A stretch of 64,000 nucleotides of DNA. Origin: Candidatus Flexicrinis proximus. Its GTDB lineage: Bacteria; Chloroflexota; Anaerolineae; Aggregatilineales; Phototrophicaceae. The position numbers and the translations under genes were made by a program. The DNA is taken from NCBI GenBank assembly GCA_016712885.1, contig JADJQF010000016.1:226149-290148 (forward strand), read 5' to 3'. Positions 9,006 through 16,851 of the stretch are shown piece by piece. The notes under the pieces are model-generated. The model had not been told where the DNA came from. It saw nothing but the letters and a program-made list of their open reading frames with translations, and made no database searches. How positions within the stretch are numbered: position 1 is the stretch's first letter; each line of letters opens with the position of its first letter.

Positions 9006-10046
9006 TTAAGGCTGCGGCGGCGCGGACAGGAGGGGCAGAATGCCGCGCGGACCGCTCCCTGCGTAGGACTCAGCGTCGTAAGACAGGACGGAGAATGTGT
9101 CGTCGGCCTGCGGGCTGGATATGCTGTAAGTAATACTGGCCACCTGCCCGGCGACCACGGCCAGGATCGGGCCGAAGTTTTCCGCGAGATTCGTGCTGGG
9201 GTTCGTAAAGTGGCGGGTCACGCTGACTTTGGTCGGCGGCGTGCCGTCGCTGTACTTGATCTTGATTGACAGCTTGATATCCGCGCCGTCCACCGGCGTC
9301 AGGAAGACATAGGCCGTGCCAAAGAGGAGGTCACCGACCTTGAAGCGCATGACCGACGGGTCGAAGACGACCTTCTGAAAAATCTGCCCTTTGGCGACAC
9401 CCCCGAAATCAATGTAGCAGTTTGACGGGCACACCCGCACGATTTTCGCCGGGTTGTCGTCGTTCTTGACCTTCCAGAGGACGCCGAGCGGCTCAAAGAG
9501 GAAGCCCGGGTCTTGCACGACGTTCAGGATGTAGCGCACGCGCACACTCAACTTGTACTTGGAGGACGAGGTCGGCGCGCTGCCGATGCTGGCGATACGG
9601 ACGTAATAGACCTTGTCCCCCGACACGAGCAGGTCTTCCAGGCGCGGGTATTGGCCGCTCGTGCAGCCGCGGTGGGTTATCGTGCCGCCTACGTCCTCGT
9701 AATACGAGAGCATGATGTCCGAATGCGTCCCCACAGCGCTGTTGATGACCGCGCCGGTGGCATCGAGATCGAGTACCATGCTCATCGGCACCTCGAAGCG
9801 GAACCAGACGCTGTGGGTTGTCAGGTCGCTGGGATCGCACGCCGTGTCCTCGATGGCGGGGGCTTCGAGCGTAGCGTTCTCGATGTGCTTGACCGTTTTC
9901 CGGCTGTTGAGGGCGATAATGATGGGGGCGGTCCGGTTGTCGCCGTTGGGGGGTGCGGCGTGCACAGCGGGCGTGTCCAGCAGCAGTCCGCAGCACATCA
10001 GTACGAGACGGCAGGTCGGTAAAAAAGCGCATGGCCGGATCCTCAT
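9006..10046 (-). CDS. Secreted PPC/CBM-like paralog 1 (first of tandem set)
   Basis: A 346-aa protein. The start at 10046 (MRIRPCAFLPTCRLVLMCCG) is preferred to the upstream one at 10136, because the longer version would bury the signal peptide behind 30 residues. The mature part has the same plan as the next three genes: PPC-like domain with SVWFRFEVPMS, then a C-terminal beta module with CPSNCYIDF and IKIKYSDGTPPTK. As first gene of the row it probably carries the promoter of the set; the upstream region holds no strong Shine-Dalgarno sequence. Confidence 0.75.
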   Translation of the reverse strand: MRIRPCAFLPTCRLVLMCCGLLLDTPAVHAAPPNGDNRTAPIIIALNSRKTVKHIENATLEAPAIEDTACDPSDLTTHSVWFRFEVPMSMVLDLDATGAVINSAVGTHSDIMLSYYEDVGGTITHRGCTSGQYPRLEDLLVSGDKVYYVRIASIGSAPTSSSKYKLSVRVRYILNVVQDPGFLFEPLGVLWKVKNDDNPAKIVRVCPSNCYIDFGGVAKGQIFQKVVFDPSVMRFKVGDLLFGTAYVFLTPVDGADIKLSIKIKYSDGTPPTKVSVTRHFTNPSTNLAENFGPILAVVAGQVASITYSISSPQADDTFSVLSYDAESYAGSGPRGILPLLSAPPQP

Positions 10047-10158
10047 CTTCTTGTATCGTAATAGTATGCGTATTTGGACCATACGCAACTCTTCCCTGCG
10101 CCAGGGGCGGTGGGCTGCGGGGCCGGGCCATTTCATGACACCGGACGTCTCAGGTTAA

Positions 10159-10206
10159 GCCAGTGGCTGTTTGTCTTCCAGCGGACGCCATGTATGGCGT
10201 CCCTAC
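10159..10206. repeat. Family B repeat, long form
   Basis: This block, with core CTTCCAGCGGACGCCATGTA followed by TGGCGTCCCTAC, is nearly identical to 26176-26223. The GGACGCC...GGCGTCC part is an inverted repeat with a short loop. It is intergenic in both cases. Confidence 0.8.
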
Positions 10207-10306
10207 GACAGGTTCTGTTTTGGATGGCAGGGACAGCATAACCGCAGGCCGCGCGACGAATAGTCCCCCAATCTTGTGCCGTAAGGGGCGCGTTGGCCGG
10301 GCGTGT

Positions 10307-10316
10307 CTGATACAAT
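10307..10316 (+). promoter_or_regulatory. Extended -10 promoter element of lpdA
   Basis: TCTGATACAAT places TACAAT (10311-10316) after a TGA extension, 37 bp before the lpdA start. No good -35 hexamer is seen at the usual distance, as is common for extended -10 promoters. Confidence 0.4.
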
Positions 10317-10353
10317 AGACCCGAATCCCATCCACCTATCAGGAGTTCCCGCT

Positions 10354-11760
10354 ATGGCGAACGAATACGATGTCGTCGTCCTGGGTGCCGGCCCCGGCGG
10401 TTATGTCGCCGCCATCCGCGCCGCACAGCTCGGCCTCAAGACGGCCATCATCGAGAAGAAATACTGGGGCGGCGTGTGCCTCAATGTCGGCTGCATCCCC
10501 AGCAAGGCGCTGCTGCGTAACGCCGAACTGGCGCACATCTTCACCCACGATCAGGAGAAGTTCGGCATCAAGGTCGAAGGCAAGGTCAGCTTCGACTACG
10601 GCGTCGCCTATTCGCGCAGCCGCGAGGTGAGCGACCGGCTGTCCAAGGGCGTCAAGTTCCTGATGAAGAAGAACAAGGTCGACGTGTACGACGGCTGGGC
10701 GACCTTTACCGATGCACACACCCTTTCGCTGGCGCTGAACGACGGCAAGAGCGAGACGGTCAGCGGCAAGCACATCATCATCGGCACCGGATCGACGACG
10801 CGCATGCTGCCCGGCCTGACGGTGAGCGACCGGGTGGTGACCTATGAAGAACAGATCATGACCGACCACGTGCCGGGGTCGATCCTGATCGTCGGCGCGG
10901 GCGCGATCGGCATCGAGTTTGCCTACGTGATGAAGAACTACGGCGTCGACGTCACTGTAGTCGAGTTCCTGGACCGCGCGCTGCCGCTGGAAGACGAGGA
11001 AGTCAGCAAGGAACTGGAAAAGTCGTACAAGAAGCTGGGCGTCAAGTTATTGACCGGCAGCAGCGTGGCCAACGTCGAAGACACGGGCAAGATCGTCAAG
11101 GTCACGGTCAAGAACAACAAAGACGGCAAGTCGCAGGTGATCGAGGTCGATAAGGTGCTGGTGGCGATCGGCTTCCAGCCGCGCACAACCGGCTACGGCC
11201 TGGAAAAGACCGGCGTGAAGCTGACCGAGCGCGGCGCGATCGACATCAGCCCGTATATGCAGACCAACGTGCCGCACGTCTACGCGATCGGCGACGTGAC
11301 GGCCAAGCTGTCGCTGGCGCATGTGGCGGAAGCGCAGGGCATCATCGCCGCCGAACACATCGCCGGACTGCGGCCCAAGCCGCTGGAATACAAGATGCTG
11401 CCGCGCGCGACCTACTGCCAGCCGCAGGTCGCCAGCTTCGGCTATACCGAGAAAGAAGCGCGCGATCTGGGGTATGAGATCAACGTCGCCAAGTTCCCGT
11501 TCCAGGCCAACGGCAAGGCGCTGGGGCTGGGCGATACGACCGGCTTCGTCAAGCTGATCAGCGACAAGAAGTACGGCGAACTGCTGGGCGGGCACATGAT
11601 CGGCCCCGACGTCACTGAACTGCTGCCCGAACTGACGCTGGCGCGCTATGCCGAGCTGACGCCGGACGAGATCGCGCGGAATGTGCATGCCCACCCGACC
11701 CTGAGCGAGGCGATCAAAGAGGTCGCGCACGGGTTGGAAGGGCACATGATTAACTTCTAG
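10354..11760 (+). CDS. lpdA: Dihydrolipoyl dehydrogenase (E3)
   Basis: A 468-aa flavoprotein that reoxidises dihydrolipoamide of 2-oxoacid dehydrogenase or glycine cleavage complexes with NAD+. Seen in order: FAD-binding GAGPGGY (residues 11-17), redox-active disulfide CLNVGC (Cys42, Cys47), NAD-binding VGAGAIGIE, second FAD contact YAIGDV, and the C-terminal HPTLSE with His447 and Glu452 as the catalytic pair. Length and motifs are standard. ATG 10354 follows AGGAG at 10341-10345. No E1/E2 genes are nearby, so its partner complex is encoded elsewhere. Confidence 0.97.
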   Translation: MANEYDVVVLGAGPGGYVAAIRAAQLGLKTAIIEKKYWGGVCLNVGCIPSKALLRNAELAHIFTHDQEKFGIKVEGKVSFDYGVAYSRSREVSDRLSKGVKFLMKKNKVDVYDGWATFTDAHTLSLALNDGKSETVSGKHIIIGTGSTTRMLPGLTVSDRVVTYEEQIMTDHVPGSILIVGAGAIGIEFAYVMKNYGVDVTVVEFLDRALPLEDEEVSKELEKSYKKLGVKLLTGSSVANVEDTGKIVKVTVKNNKDGKSQVIEVDKVLVAIGFQPRTTGYGLEKTGVKLTERGAIDISPYMQTNVPHVYAIGDVTAKLSLAHVAEAQGIIAAEHIAGLRPKPLEYKMLPRATYCQPQVASFGYTEKEARDLGYEINVAKFPFQANGKALGLGDTTGFVKLISDKKYGELLGGHMIGPDVTELLPELTLARYAELTPDEIARNVHAHPTLSEAIKEVAHGLEGHMINF

Positions 11761-11785
11761 CGGATAGCCAGAAGCGAAGAGCAAC

Positions 11786-12310
11786 CTCACCCCTGGAACC
11801 TCACCCCCAGCCCCTCTCCGCGCGGAGAGGGGAGATGGGCAGCGGGAGGCATGACACGTCGGGCATGACACGTCATGCCCCCTACGGGGGCGCGAGGAGG
11901 GGAAAAGGATAACCTCACTCCCGGCGAACCTCACCCTAGCGAACCTCACCCCCAGCCCCTCTCCGAGCGGAGAGGGGAGAAGGGCAGCGGGGGCATGACA
12001 CGTCGGGCATGACACGTCATGCCCCTACGGGGGCGCGAGAGGGGAAAAGGGTAACCTCACTTCCGGCGAACCTCACCCTAGCGAACCTCACCCCCGGCCC
12101 CTCTCCGAGCGGAGAGGGGAGAAGGGCAGCGGGGGCATGACACGTCGGGCATGACACGTCATGCCCCTACGGGGGCGGAGGGGAGTGAAAAGCAACCTCA
12201 CCCCAAGAACCCCTAGGAACCTCACCCCCGGCCCCTCTCCGAGCGGAGAGGGGAGAAGGGCAGCGGGGGCATGACGGCGGGGGGACACCGCGCAGCCCCT
12301 ACGGGGGGGC
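11786..12310. repeat. Family C imperfect tandem repeat array (about 134-145 bp units)
   Basis: Four units, each with AACCTCACCCCC(A/G)GCCCCTCTCCG, its complement CGGAGAGGGG and a GGGCATGACACGTCATGCCCC palindrome followed by CTACGGGGG. The CCCCTCTCC cores begin at about 11811, 11956, 12098 and 12232. Frames reading through it are artefacts of the repeat. A shorter 95-bp array with the same core lies at 46115-46570. Confidence 0.85.
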
Positions 12311-12372
12311 GCGGGAGGGCGAAAACACGGACAGCATGTATGCTATGTCCCTACGAGAGACAACGGGGCGGG

Positions 12373-13005
12373 CTAGAAGTCGGTCTGGCGATCGGGATCA
12401 CGCGTGTCGAAGAAGGGCGAGCGGCGGCCGTTGTTGGGGGCGCCTTTGATGGTGAGCATGAGGGCGGGATCGAAGCCGATCGGGTCGTCGAGGAGGAGGC
12501 CGGGGACAGCCTCTTCGGTATAGCCGACCGAGCGGAGCCAGTCTTCGAGGCGCAGGGGGGCGGCTTCGGCGGCGGTGTCCGCGCGGCGGGTGTTGTTGTC
12601 GTGGGGGGCGGCGGTGTCCGGGCGGCGGGAGTCGACCTCCTGGGGCGCGGGTGCGGCAGCGTCGGGCTGGGCCGGGGTAGGTTGTGCAGGTACAGATTGC
12701 GCCGGGGCGGGTTGAGCCGGGCTAGGTTCGGGCTGCATCTGATTGTAGGGAGTCACGAGCGGCGAACCGTCGTCCTCGTCTTCGCCGAAGTCCCATTCGA
12801 TATGGGTGACGCCCTCCAGCGGGGAGGGCTTGGACTTGTGGAGGCGGCCGATGAGGGCGCTGACGGCGTTCAGGGCGGTGGCGCGGTGACGCAGCGGCGC
12901 GGCTTCAAGCGCGACGGGGTCGACGATGGCGGCGATGAGGGTGACAGCGGCCGAATAGGCGGCGGCGACAAGCTGATCGTGGGCGGCGAAAGTGGCAGCA
13001 GACAT
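12373..13005 (-). CDS. Hypothetical Pro/Ala-rich protein with SOS-box upstream region
   Basis: A 210-aa protein of unknown function. Residues 1-65 form an Ala-rich helical segment; residues 85-140 are a low-complexity linker of PAQPAPAQ-type repeats; the last 60 residues (LRLEDWLRSVGYTEEA...) look like a second small domain. No family is recognised. ATG 13005 is about 210 bp from a cluster of CGAACATTTGTTCG boxes whose flanks match the region before the phage capsid gene at 46.9 kb in the same orientation relative to the gene. A phage origin or SOS-linked expression is therefore inferred, not shown by the protein itself. Confidence 0.6.
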   Translation of the reverse strand: MSAATFAAHDQLVAAAYSAAVTLIAAIVDPVALEAAPLRHRATALNAVSALIGRLHKSKPSPLEGVTHIEWDFGEDEDDGSPLVTPYNQMQPEPSPAQPAPAQSVPAQPTPAQPDAAAPAPQEVDSRRPDTAAPHDNNTRRADTAAEAAPLRLEDWLRSVGYTEEAVPGLLLDDPIGFDPALMLTIKGAPNNGRRSPFFDTRDPDRQTDF

Positions 13006-13033
13006 AGGGAAATCCTCCGAAATTAAACGGCTA

Positions 13034-13150
13034 GTTTGTGTGGAGGCGCTGCCTCCACGCCACCGCGAGAGGGGTCACCCCTCTCGACTCCCGCATCGGC
13101 GGAATGAACAGGCATGCCTGTTCATTCCGTGGTGAGAGTGAAGCAGCGCA
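13034..13150 (+). repeat. Interspersed repeat family A, copy 3
   Basis: GTGTGGAGGCGCTGCCTCCAC, CACCGCGAGAGGGGTCACCCCTCTCGACTCCCGCAT and a palindrome around GAATGAACAGGCATGCCTGTTCATTC. It lies between the Pro/Ala-rich gene and its SOS-box-like region. Confidence 0.75.
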
Positions 13151-13215
13151 AGCTCCCGGCGGATGGCTATTGATAGAAGTGTTATAGCACGGAAGACTGG
13201 GAGACTCAGAAACAA

Positions 13216-13251
13216 ATGTTCGAACATTTGTTCGAACATTTGTTCGAACAG
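13216..13251. promoter_or_regulatory. Tandem overlapping SOS (LexA/DinR-type) boxes
   Basis: Two perfect copies of CGAACATTTGTTCG (13221-13234 and 13233-13246) overlap by two bases with 12-bp periodicity, flanked by half sites. They fit the GAAC-N4-GTTC operator known for LexA of Bacillus and mycobacteria. About 85 bp around the cluster matches, in reverse orientation, the region at 46664-46745. The likely target is the minus-strand gene 12373-13005; the flavodoxin gene at 13467 is the alternative. Confidence 0.65.
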
Positions 13252-13466
13252 ATTTTGAGGGAAAAACTGGTGAAATGCGCAGCGAGAAACGCAGTAAATT
13301 ACGAGCTGTCAAGCACCATCGGGGACTGTCGCGGCGTGATTGTGAAATATGTAACAAACGGCCGGCGCAGCGATGACACCCGTCACTGTCGGCAGCAGGG
13401 CTTGAACGGTAAGCTCACAAGAGGGGAAGTCTGTTCGGGAGCCTATTATCCTTCAGGAGGTTCTTT

Positions 13467-13994
13467 ATGTCAGACAAAATCCTTGTTACATATGCCACCA
13501 GAGCAGGATCGACGGCAGCGGTTGCGGCGGTGATCGGAGAAACGCTGACCGAAGAGGGACTCGAAGTGGATGTGCGGCGCATGGAAGACGTCATCGATGT
13601 CGCGGGCTACAGCGCGGTGGTGGCGGGCAGCGCGATCCGGGGCGGGAAATGGCTGCCGGAGGCGATGCAATTCATGCGGCGGCACCAGCATGACCTGGCC
13701 GAGCGGCCGTTTGCGCCGTTCATGGTGTGCATCACGCTGTCGACGAATAACACGAGCATCCATCAACGCGTGAAGGACTGGCTGAAGCCGGTGCGCGCGA
13801 TGGTCAAGCCGGTGAGCGAGGGGTATTTCTCGGGAGCGCTGGTCTTCGATAAGCTGCCGCCGTCGTTTGGGAAGCTGAGGATGCAGATTGCCGCGGCGCT
13901 GGGGATCTGGAAGGGCGGCGATCACCGCGACTGGAATACGATCAAGGCGTGGGCGCACAACCTTGCGCCGAAGCTGCACGGAACGCCGGTATGA
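13467..13994 (+). CDS. Flavodoxin-domain protein (HemG-like), copy 1
   Basis: A 175-aa flavodoxin-fold protein. The FMN phosphate-binding loop is YATRAGSTAAVA (residues 9-20), and the later loops SAIRGGKWLP and CITLSTNN fit the isoalloxazine-binding region; the family includes menaquinone-dependent protoporphyrinogen oxidase HemG. ATG 13467 has a perfect AGGAGG at 13455-13460. A close paralog follows at 14359. Function as a flavin electron carrier or oxidase is a family-level inference; no haem genes are adjacent. Confidence 0.85.
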   Translation: MSDKILVTYATRAGSTAAVAAVIGETLTEEGLEVDVRRMEDVIDVAGYSAVVAGSAIRGGKWLPEAMQFMRRHQHDLAERPFAPFMVCITLSTNNTSIHQRVKDWLKPVRAMVKPVSEGYFSGALVFDKLPPSFGKLRMQIAAALGIWKGGDHRDWNTIKAWAHNLAPKLHGTPV

Positions 13995-14035
13995 GGACGG
14001 CGCGCTAAGCCGGCGGCAGTTTGAGAAGGGCGCAG

Positions 14036-14155
14036 AGGCTTCGCCTCCACACCTCCACCAAAGGGCTTGCGCCCTCTGGACTCCCTGATCTGCGATTTCA
14101 GCGCGCACACGCGCTGAGATCGCGTGCCCAGAGGTGCAGGCGTGCAAACACATGC
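14036..14155 (+). repeat. Interspersed repeat family A, copy 4
   Basis: A diverged copy: CTTCGCCTCCACACCTCCACC, AAAGGGCTTGCGCCCTCTGGACTCC, a palindrome around GATTTCAGCGCGCACACGCGCTGAGATC, and GTGCAGGCGTGCAAAC. It separates the two flavodoxin paralogs. Confidence 0.65.
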
Positions 14156-14358
14156 CGGGGGAAGGCGCCAGACTGAACGAGGCTTCTCAACGGCGCGTAA
14201 GGGGGCGCGAGACAAGAGACGGCGCGGCATTGTCGCGGGTGAAGTTTGACTGGCGAATGTGGTCCGTTCGTCACTCCCGCGCCAGGCAGACTGCCGATAA
14301 GGTAGTAACAGGGGCGGTGTGTTTGACCCTTTGCGCCCCAGTTTGAGGAGATCATTAC

Positions 14359-14898
14359 ATGACCGGAAGAATTCTTGTTGCCTATGCAACGCGGACGGGA
14401 TCGACCGAGGGCGTGGCAAAGGCTATCGGTGAAACGCTGGCGGAAGACGGCACGCCGGTCGACGTGCTGCCGATGTCGGACGTCACCGATTTATCGGCTT
14501 ACAGCGCGGTGGTGGCGGGCAGCGCGATCCGCGGCGGCGTGTGGCTGCCGGAAGCGATGGAATTCGTCACGAGTCACAAAACGGCACTGGCGCAGCGGCC
14601 GTTTGCGCCGTTTCTGGTGTGCATCACGATGAGCATGAAGAACGAGAATTACCGGCGGGGCGTGGCTGAATGGCTCAAGCCGGTGACGAAGCTGGTTTCG
14701 CCGGTGAGCGAGGGGTATTTCGCCGGCGCGCTGGACTTCGACAAACTGCCGTGGTCGTTCAGCACGCTCGGCCTGCGGATCGCTGTTGGGCTGGGCTTCT
14801 GGACGTCGGGCGATCACCGCGACTGGGAGGCGATCCGCGCCTGGGCGCGTTCAACGGCGCCCAAGCTACAGGCCGGACAGGCCGCCCTGCGCCACTAG
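14359..14898 (+). CDS. Flavodoxin-domain protein (HemG-like), copy 2
   Basis: A 179-aa paralog of the protein at 13467, alike over the full length: FMN loop YATRTGSTEGVA, SAIRGGVWLP, CITMSMKN and PVSEGYFAGALDFDKLP. ATG 14359 follows GAGGAG. The pair looks like a tandem duplication, and the repeat element between them may have been inserted after duplication. Each has its own ribosome-binding site, so both are probably expressed. Confidence 0.85.
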   Translation: MTGRILVAYATRTGSTEGVAKAIGETLAEDGTPVDVLPMSDVTDLSAYSAVVAGSAIRGGVWLPEAMEFVTSHKTALAQRPFAPFLVCITMSMKNENYRRGVAEWLKPVTKLVSPVSEGYFAGALDFDKLPWSFSTLGLRIAVGLGFWTSGDHRDWEAIRAWARSTAPKLQAGQAALRH

Positions 14899-14926
14899 CG
14901 GCTGCTGCTTAAGATTGGGGGCAGGC

Positions 14927-15440
14927 GGAGGCGCTGCCTCCACACCTCCGCGAGAGGGTTGTCACCCTCTCGACTCCCGCATGGCGAAACGACGCGCGGG
15001 CGGAGGTGCTGCCTCCACACCTCCGCGAGAGGGTTGTCACCCTCTCGACTCCCGCATGGCGAAACGACGCGCGGGCGTGCAAACTCGTGCCGGGATGGAA
15101 CCCAGAAAAGACGCATAACATCCTGCGGCTGCTGCGCAAGATTGGGGGCAGGCGGAGGCGCTGCCTCCGCACCTCCGCGAGAGGGTTGTGACCCTCTCGA
15201 CTCCCGCATGGTGAAACGACGCGCGGGCGCGTCATTTCGCTCTGGGAGGCGCAGGCGTGCAAACTCGTGCCGGGATGGAACCCAGAAAAGACGCATAACA
15301 TCCTGCGGCTGCTGCGCAAGATTGGGGGCAGGCGGAGGCGCTGCCTCCACACCTCCGCGAGAGGGTTGTGACCCTCTCGACTCCCGCATGGCGTGCAAAT
15401 CTCTGCTGGGGATTGGGGTGAAACCCCGAATTCACCATAC
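14927..15440 (+). repeat. Interspersed repeat family A, tandem cluster
   Basis: Four near-identical copies of the GGAGG(C/T)GCTGCCTCCAC...ACCTCCGCGAGAGGGTTGT(C/G)ACCCTCTCGACTCCCGCAT block, starting near 14927, 15000, 15153 and 15333. Two are followed by a longer shared tail (GTGCAAACTCGTGCCGGGATGGAACCCAGAAAAGACGCATAACATCCTGCGGC). Frames through this DNA on both strands are repeat artefacts. Confidence 0.85.
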
Positions 15441-15457
15441 CTAACGTTAGAGAAAGA

Positions 15458-15982
15458 CTACTTAGGTGCGCGGGCAGCGAGGGAAGACATCTCGGCGCGG
15501 TGTTCCGCTTCGTGCTGGCACAGGTGATGGAGCGCCCAGGCTGGCGTGACGATGTAATTGGGGGTGACGCGCGGCGTATTGAAGTCGGCCTCGGTCATCT
15601 CACGCAGGCCTTCCAGCACCCCTGCCCTGACCAGCGCCAGGCGCTCGATATGTGTTTCGACGGTTTCGCCGGAGATGGCCGAGAGCCGGTCGGAAGTGTC
15701 GCGCACCTCGACCGGGAACCAGCGGTCGAGATCCTTCGGCCACGGGGCCTTGAGGATATCGGCGAAGACCCAATCCAGCTCGATGGCCGCGATGTGGTAG
15801 AGGAGCGTGCCGATGGTGTTGACCTGCTCGCCTGGCGGCGACCAGTCAACGACGGCCGGATCGAGGGTGGTGAGCCAGCGCAGCGTGCGCATCCGCGCGT
15901 CTTCAAGCTGCCAGAGGGCCATGGCAAGCGGCGCGACGTAACCACGGAGCGGTTGGGCGATATGGGTCTGGAGCGTATTCAT
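15458..15982 (-). CDS. DinB-family protein
   Basis: A 174-aa four-helix DinB-like protein. The metal-binding His positions of the superfamily can be placed in LLYHIAAIELDW and HHLCQHEAEHRAEM near the C-terminus. DinB-like proteins include thiol-dependent transferases and many uncharacterised members. ATG 15982 overlaps the TGA of the upstream methyltransferase (ATGA), so the two are translationally coupled. The frame extends upstream but only over the methyltransferase, so the longer version is rejected. Confidence 0.85.
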   Translation of the reverse strand: MNTLQTHIAQPLRGYVAPLAMALWQLEDARMRTLRWLTTLDPAVVDWSPPGEQVNTIGTLLYHIAAIELDWVFADILKAPWPKDLDRWFPVEVRDTSDRLSAISGETVETHIERLALVRAGVLEGLREMTEADFNTPRVTPNYIVTPAWALHHLCQHEAEHRAEMSSLAARAPK

Positions 15983-16755
15983 GCTGGTTTTGTCCCGCTG
16001 ATAAGGATATAGACGTGGTCGAATTTGGCGTCCGGCGTCCCTGCCGCTTCGGGCCTGACCCAGGCGCGCACAGCGTCGGGGGGCCGCGCCATCATGATCT
16101 GCAGGTGCTCGAGGGATTCCGGCGAGACGTCCTGGCGCTCGGCCCAGGCGACGAGGGAGGTGCGGTGGCGGGCGATGCGCACCTCGTCGACCGACAGGCC
16201 GACATCGAGATACAGGCCGCGCCATTCCGCCTCGGAGTTGACGCGGACGTGCGACGGGTCGCGCAGGCGTTCGAAGCTGTCGAGGTAGCGGCCGGCGCGG
16301 TCTTCATCCGGGGCGACCTGATCCTGCTGGACGAGACGGCCGCCGGGGCGCAGCACGCGCGCGCACTCCTGCATGAAGCGGAAGACGTCGGGGAAGTGGT
16401 GCTGGGCGATGCGGCAGGAGACGATATCGAAGGAGGAGTCGGCGAAGGGCAGCGATTCGGCGTCGCCGGCGACATAGGAGGCGGGGGCGCCCTTGCTGTC
16501 CAGATAGATGCGGGCGGCGTTGAGCATGCCGAGGGCCAGATCATGGGCGCAGACGGCGGCGGCATGCGGCGCGAAGGCGAGCGCGGTATGGCCGCCGCCG
16601 GTGGCGATGTCGAGGACGCGGTCGGTCGGGGCGACGCGCGCCATTTCGACCAGCGCGCGCGGCTCGTCGGTGCCGCCCAACTGCGCGGCGTTTACATAGC
16701 GCTCGGCAAAGCGATTGAAGCGGCCGGTCGAGAGCGATTTGATGTCATCCGTCAC
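15979..16755 (-). CDS. Class I SAM-dependent methyltransferase (UbiE/Methyltransf_11 type)
   Basis: A 258-aa methyltransferase with SAM-binding motif I VLDIATGGGHTA, an acidic AHDLALGML motif, DAESLPFADSSFDIVSCR (motif II) and VLRPGGRLVQQD (motif III). This layout is that of small-molecule methylases; the substrate is unknown. It starts at GTG 16755 with GGAGA upstream and is coupled by a 4-bp overlap to the DinB-like gene. Confidence 0.88.
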   Translation of the reverse strand: MTDDIKSLSTGRFNRFAERYVNAAQLGGTDEPRALVEMARVAPTDRVLDIATGGGHTALAFAPHAAAVCAHDLALGMLNAARIYLDSKGAPASYVAGDAESLPFADSSFDIVSCRIAQHHFPDVFRFMQECARVLRPGGRLVQQDQVAPDEDRAGRYLDSFERLRDPSHVRVNSEAEWRGLYLDVGLSVDEVRIARHRTSLVAWAERQDVSPESLEHLQIMMARPPDAVRAWVRPEAAGTPDAKFDHVYILISGTKPA

Positions 16756-16851
16756 AAGCAGATTCTCCGGCGATGACTGACAAAAACGACCCAGAATGGA
16801 CGAGATGGAGGCCGGAGCGGCGGAGGCGCCGTCCGCTGGCCCATGGGCGGG

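Noticed and set aside
10047..10136. Upstream start for secreted paralog 1
   Set aside because: Would place 30 residues before the signal peptide.
13031..13357. 108-codon minus-strand frame containing VRTNVRTNVRTF
   Set aside because: The peptide repeat is the translation of the SOS boxes; the same happens at 46.7 kb. Not a protein feature.
14927..15440. CRISPR-like appearance of regularly repeated blocks
   Set aside because: Repeat units are long and contiguous, spacers are themselves repeats, no cas genes.
14895..15444. Large frames on both strands in the tandem repeat cluster
   Set aside because: Repeats of noncoding family A; no ribosome-binding site or domain.
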